Shown here: positions 1 through 5,914 of the stretch, in pieces
Layout: every line of letters starts with the position of its first letter
Numbering within the stretch: the first letter of the stretch is position 1
Assembly: GCA_964522605.1 (NCBI GenBank)
Contig: CAZFWV010000316.1
Coordinates: 1 to 8,020 of the forward strand
DNA from: CAVZLD01 sp964522605
Lineage (GTDB): Bacteria > Planctomycetota > Planctomycetia > Pirellulales > Pirellulaceae
Length of the DNA stretch: 8,020 bases
Direction: 5' to 3'
Position numbers and translations under genes: made by a program
Notes under the pieces: generated by a model
The model's database searches: none
What the model was told of the DNA's origin: nothing
The model's input: the letters and a program-made list of their open reading frames with translations, nothing else

Positions 1-934
1 GCTTGCGGTGAGTTGAACGCTCTAGCAATCGCGAGTGAATGTAGAAGATGTCTCCGGGATACGCCTCACGTCCTGGCGGGCGTCTCAGCAGGAGTGACAA
101 CTCTCGATAGGCTCGCGCATGTCGAGTCAAATCATCGTAGACAATCAAGACATCGCGCCCTTGCTCCACGAAGTGTTCCGCGACGCTCGTCGCGGCATAG
201 GGGGCACCAAACCGCAACCCCGCAGGATCGTCACCGGTCGCCGCGATGATTGTCGAGTACTCGAGGGCCTCGTGCTCCTGCAAGTCAGAAATCACCCGAG
301 CCAGAGCGGAACTGCGCTGCCCAATGGCGCAATAAACACAGAGCACGTCACGGCCCTTTTGATTGAGTATCGTATCGATGGCGATTGCAGTTTTTCCCGT
401 CTGTCGGTCCCCGACAATGAGTTCTCGCTGTCCCCGCCCAATCGGAATCAGCGCATCGATGACCTTGATGCCTGTTTGCAGGGGAGTCTCCACGGGATCC
501 CGGTCGAGAACTCGAGGCGCGGGCCGTTCCCACGGCAGGCGGGATGACAATCGGATTGGCCCACGACCATCCAAGGGCCTTCCGGTAGGATCAATGACGC
601 GACCTAAGAGTGCATCACCCACCGGCACATCCATGACGCGATGCGTCCGTTGGACCCGGTCACCGGCCTGAAGTCCCTCCTCCGAGTCCATCAACATCAC
701 GCCGATGTGGTGGCGATCCAGATTAAACGCCAGTCCACGTCGCCCGCCTCGAAACCGAAGTCGCTCATCGGCCTTCACGCCTGGCAGTCCCTCGACAAGG
801 GCGAATCCCTGTCCGATCTCGACGATCCGGCCGACCTCTCGAACCGAGAACTCGAGATCACCCTGCATCGCCGCTTCGGCCGCTTCGGCGAATTGTTCCG
901 CGGCTCGCTGAAATGGGTGCGCCGTCGTCGTCAT
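1..934 (-). CDS. atpA: N-type ATPase subunit alpha (5' part of gene, cut by window edge)
   Basis: This is the non-catalytic nucleotide-binding alpha subunit of the F1-like cytoplasmic head, which alternates with beta in the hexamer. Translating the minus strand from the ATG at 934 gives 311 uninterrupted codons to the window edge; the rest lies outside. The visible part has the N-terminal beta-barrel (about residues 30-100) and the Walker A loop GDRQTGKT at 175-182. The Walker B strand DVLIVYDDLT is at 261-270, and the strongly conserved alpha stretch LLLRRPPGREAYPGDIFY is at about 281-298. The start sits 13 bases after the atpF stop, with an AAGAAGG ribosome site just upstream, so it is translated as part of the same operon. 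The N-terminus is short and lacks an obvious long delta-binding helix like that of standard alpha subunits, which fits a complex without a separate delta. Identity is certain; the N-ATPase assignment comes from the operon. Confidence 0.95.
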   Translation of the reverse strand, partial: MTTTAHPFQRAAEQFAEAAEAAMQGDLEFSVREVGRIVEIGQGFALVEGLPGVKADERLRFRGGRRGLAFNLDRHHIGVMLMDSEEGLQAGDRVQRTHRVMDVPVGDALLGRVIDPTGRPLDGRGPIRLSSRLPWERPAPRVLDRDPVETPLQTGIKVIDALIPIGRGQRELIVGDRQTGKTAIAIDTILNQKGRDVLCVYCAIGQRSSALARVISDLQEHEALEYSTIIAATGDDPAGLRFGAPYAATSVAEHFVEQGRDVLIVYDDLTRHARAYRELSLLLRRPPGREAYPGDIFYIHSRLLERSTHRK

Positions 935-947
935 CTCTCGACCTTCT

Positions 948-1742
948 TCAATCTCCCTCGGAGGATTCAGAGGACACTGCGTGCATTTGTTTGCGAAGCG
1001 CATCCGTAAGCGATTCCGAAAACGAATCAAGGTAATCCCGCAGATTCCAGCCGAGCGCTCGGCCGTCACCGCGTAATTCACACCCGGTGATCAAATCCGG
1101 GGAGATTTCATAATCGATCGCGAGCTCGCCACCAAGAGTCTTGCTGAGCGCTTCCTCCAGTTCTCTTCGCATCTCGGGTGACAACTCGTCAGCGGAACTC
1201 ACGATTACTCGAGACTCGCCGCGATCGTCCGCGCCGAGAAACTCCTCTCGGAGTCCTTCATCAATCTGGTGGACCTTTTGAAGAAACGCGCGCTCGATCG
1301 CCTGCTGCAACTCGGTGTCGGCCAGATTCTCTAAGGCGCGCCCAACACATTGTTCAAGCAATCTTCCCGCCTCGCGCTGGAACTCTGCGACAATCTCCTG
1401 TTGCTGTTCTTCCAGCCCCTCCTGCCAGCGTTCTCGCAATTCATCGACCTCGTGCCGGGCCTGTTGCGTCAGTTCCTCCCGTCGCTTTGCCGCAGACTCC
1501 TCCGCCTCAGCCAGGAACTGCTGCCGCTGAGATTCCAACTGCTCACGAGATCGATCAAGTTCTTCAGACTGCTCTTCGGCTTCTTGTCGCTGGCGTTTGG
1601 CATCTTCGAGCCGATCTGCAATCTTCTGCTCACGCTCGTCCATTGCCCGGACGACTCGGTCGAACAGCAGCCACTTCAAAAGCAGCAAGAGGACCAGGAA
1701 GTTGACCATCTGGGCTGCTACGGTGAACCAATCGATCAGCAT
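948..1742 (-). CDS. atpF: N-type ATPase subunit b, elongated with a delta-like C-terminal domain
   Basis: This is the peripheral-stalk subunit b, anchoring the alpha/beta head to the membrane stator. At 264 residues it is much longer than an ordinary b subunit (about 155-170). One membrane helix spans about residues 10-27 (NFLVLLLLLKWLLF core). A long, highly charged Glu/Gln/Arg-rich coiled coil runs from about 33 to 165. Residues 177-245 (VIVSSADELSPEMRREL and the following SPDLITGCELR) resemble the C-terminal domain of delta (OSCP), where a beta strand, a helix and a 'DPSLIGGVVVR'-like segment recur. No atpH gene exists in the operon, so this tail probably does the job of delta. The ATG has GGAG 8 bases upstream and lies 57 bases after atpE. 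The b assignment is sure; the delta-like reading is by eye and less sure. Confidence 0.93.
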   Translation of the reverse strand: MLIDWFTVAAQMVNFLVLLLLLKWLLFDRVVRAMDEREQKIADRLEDAKRQRQEAEEQSEELDRSREQLESQRQQFLAEAEESAAKRREELTQQARHEVDELRERWQEGLEEQQQEIVAEFQREAGRLLEQCVGRALENLADTELQQAIERAFLQKVHQIDEGLREEFLGADDRGESRVIVSSADELSPEMRRELEEALSKTLGGELAIDYEISPDLITGCELRGDGRALGWNLRDYLDSFSESLTDALRKQMHAVSSESSEGD

Positions 1743-1799
1743 CTTGCAAACTCCATCGGATCATCTCATGTTCTCGGTTTCACGTTCCAGCAGTGACCA

Positions 1800-2075
1800 T
1801 CATGAACCGGTCTGAAACATCTGGTTCCAAAAAGGGTTTGCGAAGATCACGATCATCGACACGACGAAACAATAGATGGCAGTCGACTCGATCATCGCCA
1901 GTCCTACAAAGAGCGTTCGAATAATCGTGCCAGATTCATCAGGCTGTTGTGCAATCGAGCGGAGCGCATCCGCCAGAGCGCGCCCCTCGGCAAAGGCAGG
2001 TCCGATTGATCCAATCGCGATCGTCAGACCCGCAACAACAATCGAGGTCACGGCGATGATGGTCTGCGAGTCCAT
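1800..2075 (-). CDS. atpE: N-type ATPase c subunit (rotor-ring proteolipid) with Na+-type ion site
   Basis: This 91-residue helical hairpin forms the rotating c ring that carries ions through the membrane. Helix 1 spans about residues 5-40, with the glycine-rich packing stretch around IGSIGPAFAEGRA. The polar loop AQQPDESG is at 42-49, matching the RQP loop of c subunits. Helix 2 spans about 50-80 and carries the essential carboxylate in MIESTAIY (E63, S64, T65, Y68). Aligned by hand with the Ilyobacter Na+ c subunit, E30 falls where that protein has Gln32, and E63/S64/T65/Y68 match its Na+ ligands. N-ATPase c subunits are reported to carry a full Na+ ligand set, although the Burkholderia pseudomallei N-type ring was measured as H+-specific, so the coupling ion is undecided. 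The ATG has a strong GAGGAG site 8 bases upstream and unusually long flanking spacers (39 and 57 bases), suited to high expression. Confidence 0.96.
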   Translation of the reverse strand: MDSQTIIAVTSIVVAGLTIAIGSIGPAFAEGRALADALRSIAQQPDESGTIIRTLFVGLAMIESTAIYCFVVSMIVIFANPFWNQMFQTGS

Positions 2076-2114
2076 GGATGGTTCTCCTCTGTTGGTAAAT
2101 CGAATTCACTATTC

Positions 2115-2837
2115 TCACGAAGGCTCGGCCGCACCTTCGGGTGGTTCTCCCGATCCATCTTGGTCCACAGCCTCTTTGCCCGAAGCAATGTAAACCACCG
2201 CCAGCACGGCGAAGATGTAGGCCTGAATCAAACCGGTAAGCAGTCCCAAGACTTGAATCAGAACAGGAAACAACAAGGGAGCTACTGCCAATAAGATCGC
2301 AGCAATTTTCGTTCCACTCATTACGTTACCGAACAACCGAACCGCCAAAGCAAGGGTGCGCGAGAGTTCGCCAATCACGTTGAAGGGCAGCATGACGACG
2401 GATGGTTCGATATAGTGCTTCAAGAATCCAGAGGCACCCTGATGAAAAATCCCGTAAAGGGGCACGGCAAAGAAGACACAAAGAGCGAGTGCTGCTGTGG
2501 TCGACAACGACGCAGTTGGGGGTACATAACCGGGGACGATTGCCAGCGCATTGGAAACGGCAATGAACAGGAATAAGGCGCCGATAAAAGGCAAGTAAGG
2601 TTCCGGTTGCTGCCGGCTGATCTGATGGATCTGGTCACGCGCGTATCCCACGATCACCTCAAGCAGATTCTGCCAGCGTGAAATACTCGGGCCGGTGGAA
2701 AGTCGCCGTGTAATCCACCACGCCGCGACGCACATGACGAACATGACACCCCAGGTCCATAGGATGGTGGCATTCAGGTTAAGGAAACGCCATTCCCACA
2801 GGACAATTTCATCGGGACTGATCTGTGTCATACCCAT
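2115..2837 (-). CDS. atpB: N-type ATPase subunit a (membrane stator, ion half-channels)
   Basis: This is the integral membrane subunit that forms the ion access channels against the c ring. The 240 residues contain a series of hydrophobic helices: about 24-44, 82-103, 110-132, 178-200 and 203-218. The diagnostic stretch ALAVRLFGNVMSG (164-175) holds R167, equivalent to the essential Arg210 of E. coli subunit a. GLIQAYIFAVL (202-212) contains Q205, matching the conserved Gln of the last helix. The N-terminus is short and the C-terminal tail after residue 220 is acidic and Pro/Gly-rich. The ATG at 2837 is 6 bases after the atpR stop, with GGAG 9 bases upstream. A second ATG two codons in is possible but badly spaced from that site. 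Identity is essentially certain. Confidence 0.96.
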   Translation of the reverse strand: MGMTQISPDEIVLWEWRFLNLNATILWTWGVMFVMCVAAWWITRRLSTGPSISRWQNLLEVIVGYARDQIHQISRQQPEPYLPFIGALFLFIAVSNALAIVPGYVPPTASLSTTAALALCVFFAVPLYGIFHQGASGFLKHYIEPSVVMLPFNVIGELSRTLALAVRLFGNVMSGTKIAAILLAVAPLLFPVLIQVLGLLTGLIQAYIFAVLAVVYIASGKEAVDQDGSGEPPEGAAEPS

Positions 2838-2843
2838 AGCCGG

Positions 2844-3137
2844 CTACTCCGACGTGGCATTTGCGTTAGGCCCGCCGAGACTCTTTAGAGTCCAGTGCCG
2901 AACGGCCACGAATCCGACCAGAGCGGGAAGTGACAATAGCCAGTGTTCTTGAGTCAGCCAGGCGAATCCCAACAGGACGAGACCAACTCGAACGATCAGA
3001 CTGCCCAGTACCAGACGTACGGGGTGATTGGCCGAGGGCAAGCGGCGAAGAGTCCACAGCAAGCCCAGGAAAAACCACGCCCCCAATCCAGCGCCGAAGG
3101 CGAGTGCGAGGATCAGATCAACGGCGGATCGACTCAC
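2844..3137 (-). CDS. atpR: AtpR, N-ATPase-specific small membrane subunit
   Basis: AtpR is one of two small membrane proteins found in N-ATPase operons; its biochemical role is not established. The 97 residues contain three probable membrane helices: about 8-30 (LALAFGAGLGAWFFLGLLW), 42-61 and 66-80. Charged RR at 31-32 follows helix 1. R50 lies inside helix 2 (GSLIVRVGLVLLGF) and R80 at the end of helix 3; a membrane-embedded Arg suggests contact with an acidic partner, possibly in the c ring or subunit a. The start is GTG at 3137, chosen because GGAG lies 7 bases upstream, an in-frame stop precedes it closely, and no ATG occurs before helix 1. Position between atpQ and atpB is exactly the N-ATPase order, which is the main support for the name. 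Confidence 0.87.
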   Translation of the reverse strand: MSRSAVDLILALAFGAGLGAWFFLGLLWTLRRLPSANHPVRLVLGSLIVRVGLVLLGFAWLTQEHWLLSLPALVGFVAVRHWTLKSLGGPNANATSE

Positions 3138-3236
3138 AATTCAGCTCCGTTCCTTCTATTGACGGCGGCGCAGCCAATGAGCCAGGGCGACCAGCGGAAG
3201 TCCGGCAATTACCGATTTCGCGTTGCTCCTTGGGGA

Positions 3237-3575
3237 TCATTGATCGCGCCGCAATGAATTCGTTTCTCGACTCTCACGGTGAATCCAGTACCACGCGGTC
3301 CAACAGCCAATTGCGATGCCCAGGAACAGCATGGTTAACGTCCAGGAGATTCGTCCTCCGTAGTGATGATCCAGCCAAGCGCCGACGAGAATTCCCAAAA
3401 CAGTCGGAATGGCGACCGACCAGCCGACCATGCCGAACATCCCCAACCAGAACCAGGGGCCCCGATCGCCGGTTCGCCGAGCGCGCAATTTGCGAAGTTC
3501 TTTTCGCGATACTTCACGGCGAAACCACTCATCTTCGGAAGTTCCCTGCGGTTTTTCGTCGTGTAGATCGATCAT
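3237..3575 (-). CDS. atpQ: AtpQ, N-ATPase AtpI-like membrane subunit
   Basis: AtpQ is the N-ATPase relative of AtpI, a small membrane protein implicated in c-ring assembly in ordinary F-ATPases. With the ATG at 3575 it has 112 residues. A highly charged cytoplasmic N-terminal region (1-38) is followed by two membrane helices, about 41-66 (WFWLGMFGMVGWSVAIPTVL) and 77-98 (WTLTMLFLGIAIGCWTAWYW). The AtpI-like GILVGAWLDHHYG turn lies between them and a basic tail follows. The chosen start is 4 bases after the atpC stop, with GGAAAG 8 bases upstream. An in-frame GTG at 3596 would overlap atpC and add 7 residues; it is less likely. Assignment rests on the AtpI-like helix pair and on gene order. 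Confidence 0.88.
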   Translation of the reverse strand: MIDLHDEKPQGTSEDEWFRREVSRKELRKLRARRTGDRGPWFWLGMFGMVGWSVAIPTVLGILVGAWLDHHYGGRISWTLTMLFLGIAIGCWTAWYWIHRESRETNSLRRDQ

Positions 3576-3579
3576 CTCA

Positions 3580-3972
3580 TCATCTTTCCACGCCACTCAA
3601 CTCAATAAACCGCCGAAGCAAATCAGCCTCGATCTTGGCCAAGGCAGCTTGAGCTCGACGTTCTCGTTCATCACTGACTCGAAGCAACTCCCGAACCGCT
3701 TGCTGCAATTCGCCGAGTGGACGATTGCGAATCGCCCGCGGTGTGGAGACGGTAACATCATCGCCACACTTGACTAGCGTTCCACGATCGACAGCGAGAA
3801 ACGACTCTTGCCCCTCTTGATCGGTGAAAGACAAGAGCCCCGGTAGAAGGGAAGCAACGAAGTCGACGTGGCGCGGCAGGAGGCAAAACGAACCATCTTC
3901 TGCCTCGGCCGAAACTTTCTGCACCGACTGATCTAACGCAACCGTCTCTGGCACTAGAACACGAAGTCTCAT
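3580..3972 (-). CDS. atpC: N-type ATPase subunit epsilon
   Basis: Epsilon is the central-stalk subunit that binds gamma and the c ring and regulates the head. The 130 residues have the usual layout. An N-terminal beta-sandwich spans about 1-85, with the typical motif DGSFCLLPRHVDFVASLLPG (26-45; the canonical form is G..G.LP.H...v..L.pG). A charged two-helix C-terminal region (about 88-128, rich in Arg, Glu and Ala) follows. The ATG overlaps the atpD stop as ATGA, so translation is probably coupled to atpD. Lying directly after atpD rather than at the operon end beside gamma is one mark of the N-ATPase arrangement. Identity is clear. Confidence 0.94.
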   Translation of the reverse strand: MRLRVLVPETVALDQSVQKVSAEAEDGSFCLLPRHVDFVASLLPGLLSFTDQEGQESFLAVDRGTLVKCGDDVTVSTPRAIRNRPLGELQQAVRELLRVSDERERRAQAALAKIEADLLRRFIELSGVER

Positions 3973-5366
3973 TGACTTTTCTCTTGCTTGAGGGCGTCGT
4001 CGACTTTTCCCACCATATAGAGGTCTTTCTCCGGAACATCGCGGAATTCATCTGCCAGAATTCGCTCGCAGCCGGACAGAGCGTCTTCCACGCTGACGAC
4101 TTTTCCCGCGTTCCCGGTGAACCTTTCCGTCACGGTAAAGGGTTGCGTCAAGAAACGCTCCAGTCGACGGGCGCGGTGAACCACCTGTTGGTCGTCCTTG
4201 GAGAGCTCCTCCAGGCCAAGCATGGCAATGATGTCTTTTAGTTCCTCATACGTCGCTAGGGTGCGCCGCACTTCCTGCGCAGTCTTGTAATGACGGCGGC
4301 CGACAATCTGCGGACTAAGCATCTTCGAACCGGATTCCAACGGATCCACGGCGGGATAAAGGCCCTGACTGGCTCGATCCCGAGACAGCACGATCGACGC
4401 CGACAAGTGGCCAAACGTGTGTACGGCGGCGGGGTCCGTGAAATCGTCCGCGGGCACATAGACCGCTTGAATTGAAGTAATCGCACCTGCGTGCGTACTG
4501 GAGATTCGCTCCTCCAAAGCAGCCAATTCCGTGGCCAGAGTCGGTTGATATCCCAAGCGAGAAGGGATTCGGCCCATCAAACCCGAGACTTCGGCTCCCG
4601 CCTGAATGAAGCGGAAGATGTTGTCGATCAACAACAAAACATCGCGATTGAGCTGATCACGGAAGTATTCCGCCATCGTCATGGCCGCGTGCCCAACTCG
4701 GTATCGAGCACCGGGCGGTTCATTCATTTGGCCGAATACCAGCATTGTTTTTTCCAGCACACCGGCATCCTGGAGCTCACGATAGAGCTCCTCTCCCTCG
4801 CGGCACCGCTCGCCGATTCCGCAAAACATACTGACGCCTTCGTGCTGACCGACCATGTTATGAATCATTTCCATGATCAACACAGTCTTTCCTACACCCG
4901 CTCCACCGAATAGCCCCGCTTTCCCACCCCGCTCCAGTGGTGCCAATACGTCAATCACCTTGATGCCTGTCGTGAAGACCTCTGCCTTCACCGTTCTTTG
5001 GGTCACAGGAACGGCCGGACGGAGCAATTCGCGCCGATCGGCGTGGTCCAGTGCGGGACCATCGTCAATCGGTTCGCCGAATACGTTCAGCACACGCCCT
5101 AACAGCTGCTCGCCAACGGGAACGAAAAACGGCTCGCCCTGGTCAATGATGGAATCTCCGCGACTGACGCCCTGTGTAGGGGTCAGTGCGAGTCCCCGGA
5201 TCGTCTGTGGATCAAGGTGGCTGATCACTTCAACAATGACTTGAGAGTCTTCGCCGGCCGTCAATCGGTGATTCAACCTCGGAATTCCGTGAGGGAAGCG
5301 AGCATCAATCACACTGCCGCGCACGGCCAGAATCGTGCCTTCCTGCTTGTTGTGGTTCGCAATCAT
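3969..5366 (-). CDS. atpD: N-type ATPase subunit beta (catalytic)
   Basis: Beta is the catalytic subunit that hydrolyses ATP in the cytoplasmic head. With the ATG at 5366 it has 465 residues, normal for beta. It shows the N-terminal beta-barrel (about 8-75), Walker A GGAGVGKT at 154-161, and GIGERCREG (183-191) with catalytic E186. Most beta subunits have GERTREG here, so Thr is replaced by Cys. The Walker B strand DVLLLIDNIFRF (242-253) has D248, followed by GRIPSRLGYQPTLATE (265-280) and VPADDFTDPA (304-313). The C-terminal helical domain has the beta hallmark LGLEELSKDD (383-392). This start is preferred because GGGAG lies 8 bases upstream and MIANHNKQEGTILAVRGSV aligns with family N-termini. 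An upstream GTG at 5429 adds 21 residues that do not look like beta. It is the first gene of the N-ATPase operon. Confidence 0.97.
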   Translation of the reverse strand: MIANHNKQEGTILAVRGSVIDARFPHGIPRLNHRLTAGEDSQVIVEVISHLDPQTIRGLALTPTQGVSRGDSIIDQGEPFFVPVGEQLLGRVLNVFGEPIDDGPALDHADRRELLRPAVPVTQRTVKAEVFTTGIKVIDVLAPLERGGKAGLFGGAGVGKTVLIMEMIHNMVGQHEGVSMFCGIGERCREGEELYRELQDAGVLEKTMLVFGQMNEPPGARYRVGHAAMTMAEYFRDQLNRDVLLLIDNIFRFIQAGAEVSGLMGRIPSRLGYQPTLATELAALEERISSTHAGAITSIQAVYVPADDFTDPAAVHTFGHLSASIVLSRDRASQGLYPAVDPLESGSKMLSPQIVGRRHYKTAQEVRRTLATYEELKDIIAMLGLEELSKDDQQVVHRARRLERFLTQPFTVTERFTGNAGKVVSVEDALSGCERILADEFRDVPEKDLYMVGKVDDALKQEKSQ

Positions 5367-5424
5367 GCAAGACACTCCCGCAAGCCGTGTGCCGCACGCT
5401 GCCTGGAGGCGACACGAATCAGCA

Positions 5425-5445
5425 ACCACCGGACGAGCCGGTGGT
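5425..5445. repeat. Perfect 8-bp stem-loop in the atpD leader
   Basis: ACCACCGG (5425-5432) and CCGGTGGT (5438-5445) are exact inverted copies around the 5-base loop ACGAG. The hairpin begins 59 bases upstream of the atpD ATG. No T-run follows on either strand, so it is not a typical intrinsic terminator. It could be a REP-like palindrome or a leader RNA structure affecting atpD expression or mRNA stability. The structure is seen directly; its role is inference. Confidence 0.7.
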
Positions 5446-5489
5446 ATGAATGAGGAGGACTCGAAATGGAAAATGGACCGGAAGACACT

Positions 5490-5651
5490 CTAAGGGATGA
5501 CTGAAGAACGACTTCGCTGTTTGCCAACGAGGGTGGCTGGGATCGAGCGCAGCGAGCCCCCCAGATCACGCGACTGGGGGCTCGACGCTCGTTTCTCGTG
5601 TCTCGACCCCAGGCACCCAAATGCCGAAGTTGTTCTTGAGTCGTCCCTAAG
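5490..5651. repeat. Long imperfect inverted repeat, MITE- or REP/BIME-like
   Basis: The left arm begins at 5490 with CTAAGGGATGACTGAAGAAC. It is matched by the reverse complement of the right arm ending at 5651, CTTAGGGACGACTCAAGAAC. The outer 27 bases pair at 23 positions. The inner arm GGGTGGCTGGGATCGAG (5531-5547) pairs with 5602-5618 at 15 of 17 positions. Between the arms is a second GC-rich hairpin at 5554-5583. The left arm carries about 7-8 extra bases between its outer and inner parts. No transposase is encoded, and no clear target-site duplication is visible at the ends. It looks like a non-autonomous dispersed element; similar GGGTGGCTGGGRTCGAG-type intergenic palindromes are, from memory, common in planctomycete genomes, which needs a search to confirm. 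Confidence 0.72.
5554..5583. repeat. GC-rich hairpin nested in the inverted repeat
   Basis: GAGCCCCCCAG (5554-5564) pairs with CTGGGGGCTC (5574-5583) around the loop ATCACGCGA, with one extra C in the left arm. It forms the central stem of the larger element at 5490-5651, so the whole could extrude as a branched or cruciform structure. There is no T-run, so a terminator role is unproven. Confidence 0.7.
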
Positions 5652-5914
5652 CACGAAGCGGACGCCCGTGTGTCATGACCAACGGACCCGGGATCACTCG
5701 CTTGCGCTTCTTGGTCGCAAAAGAACGGCAGGGCCTGATTGGTTCGCACCAGCGTGGCTGATGGTTCGTGCGGTGGAATCCGTATCGCGCGGTGGGAGAA
5801 GGCTTGAGTCAGCGTTTTCCTCTCGCGTACCCACGCACGCTGTCGAAAAACGAGCGCGCCGTGTCATATTGTCGCACGCTTGTCCAAAGTGTCGCAGTCA
5901 GCGAGGGCTCTGCA

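Larger units (their letters stand above)
5367..5914. other. Gene-free intergenic region upstream of the ATPase operon
   Basis: This 548-base stretch separates the phosphatase stop from the atpD start. Open frames here (for example plus 5497-6105 and minus 5363-5749) have no family resemblance, cross the inverted repeat, or run into known genes, so they are not called. It holds a perfect 8-bp hairpin in the atpD leader (5425-5445), a long inverted repeat (5490-5651), and a run of four TGTC words at 5862-5893. The atpD promoter should lie here, but I could not identify a convincing -35/-10 pair. No hairpin with a T-run marks the end of the phosphatase transcript, so read-through into atpD cannot be excluded. 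Confidence 0.7.

Noticed and set aside
1178..1705. Plus-strand open frame of 175 codons opposite atpF
   Set aside because: It lies wholly antisense to the clearly coding b subunit. Its Arg/Pro/Ala-rich product has no recognisable domain, as expected for an antisense shadow of coiled-coil codons.
2930..3652. Plus-strand open frame of 240 codons opposite atpR, atpQ and the end of atpC
   Set aside because: It is antisense to three operon genes, Arg/Ser/Pro-rich and without family features; a shadow frame.
5367..5429. Upstream GTG start for atpD adding 21 residues
   Set aside because: The added residues do not resemble any beta subunit N-terminus, and the ATG at 5366 has a well-placed GGGAG site.
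5466..5504. Plus-strand 12-codon micro-ORF with a GAGGAGG site 7 bases upstream
   Set aside because: The ribosome site is good, but the peptide is tiny, ends inside the inverted repeat and has no downstream partner gene; probably coincidence.
5363..5749. Minus-strand open frame of 128 codons across the inverted repeat
   Set aside because: Most of it is a translation of the repeat element, it runs into the atpD start, and it has no ribosome site or domain.
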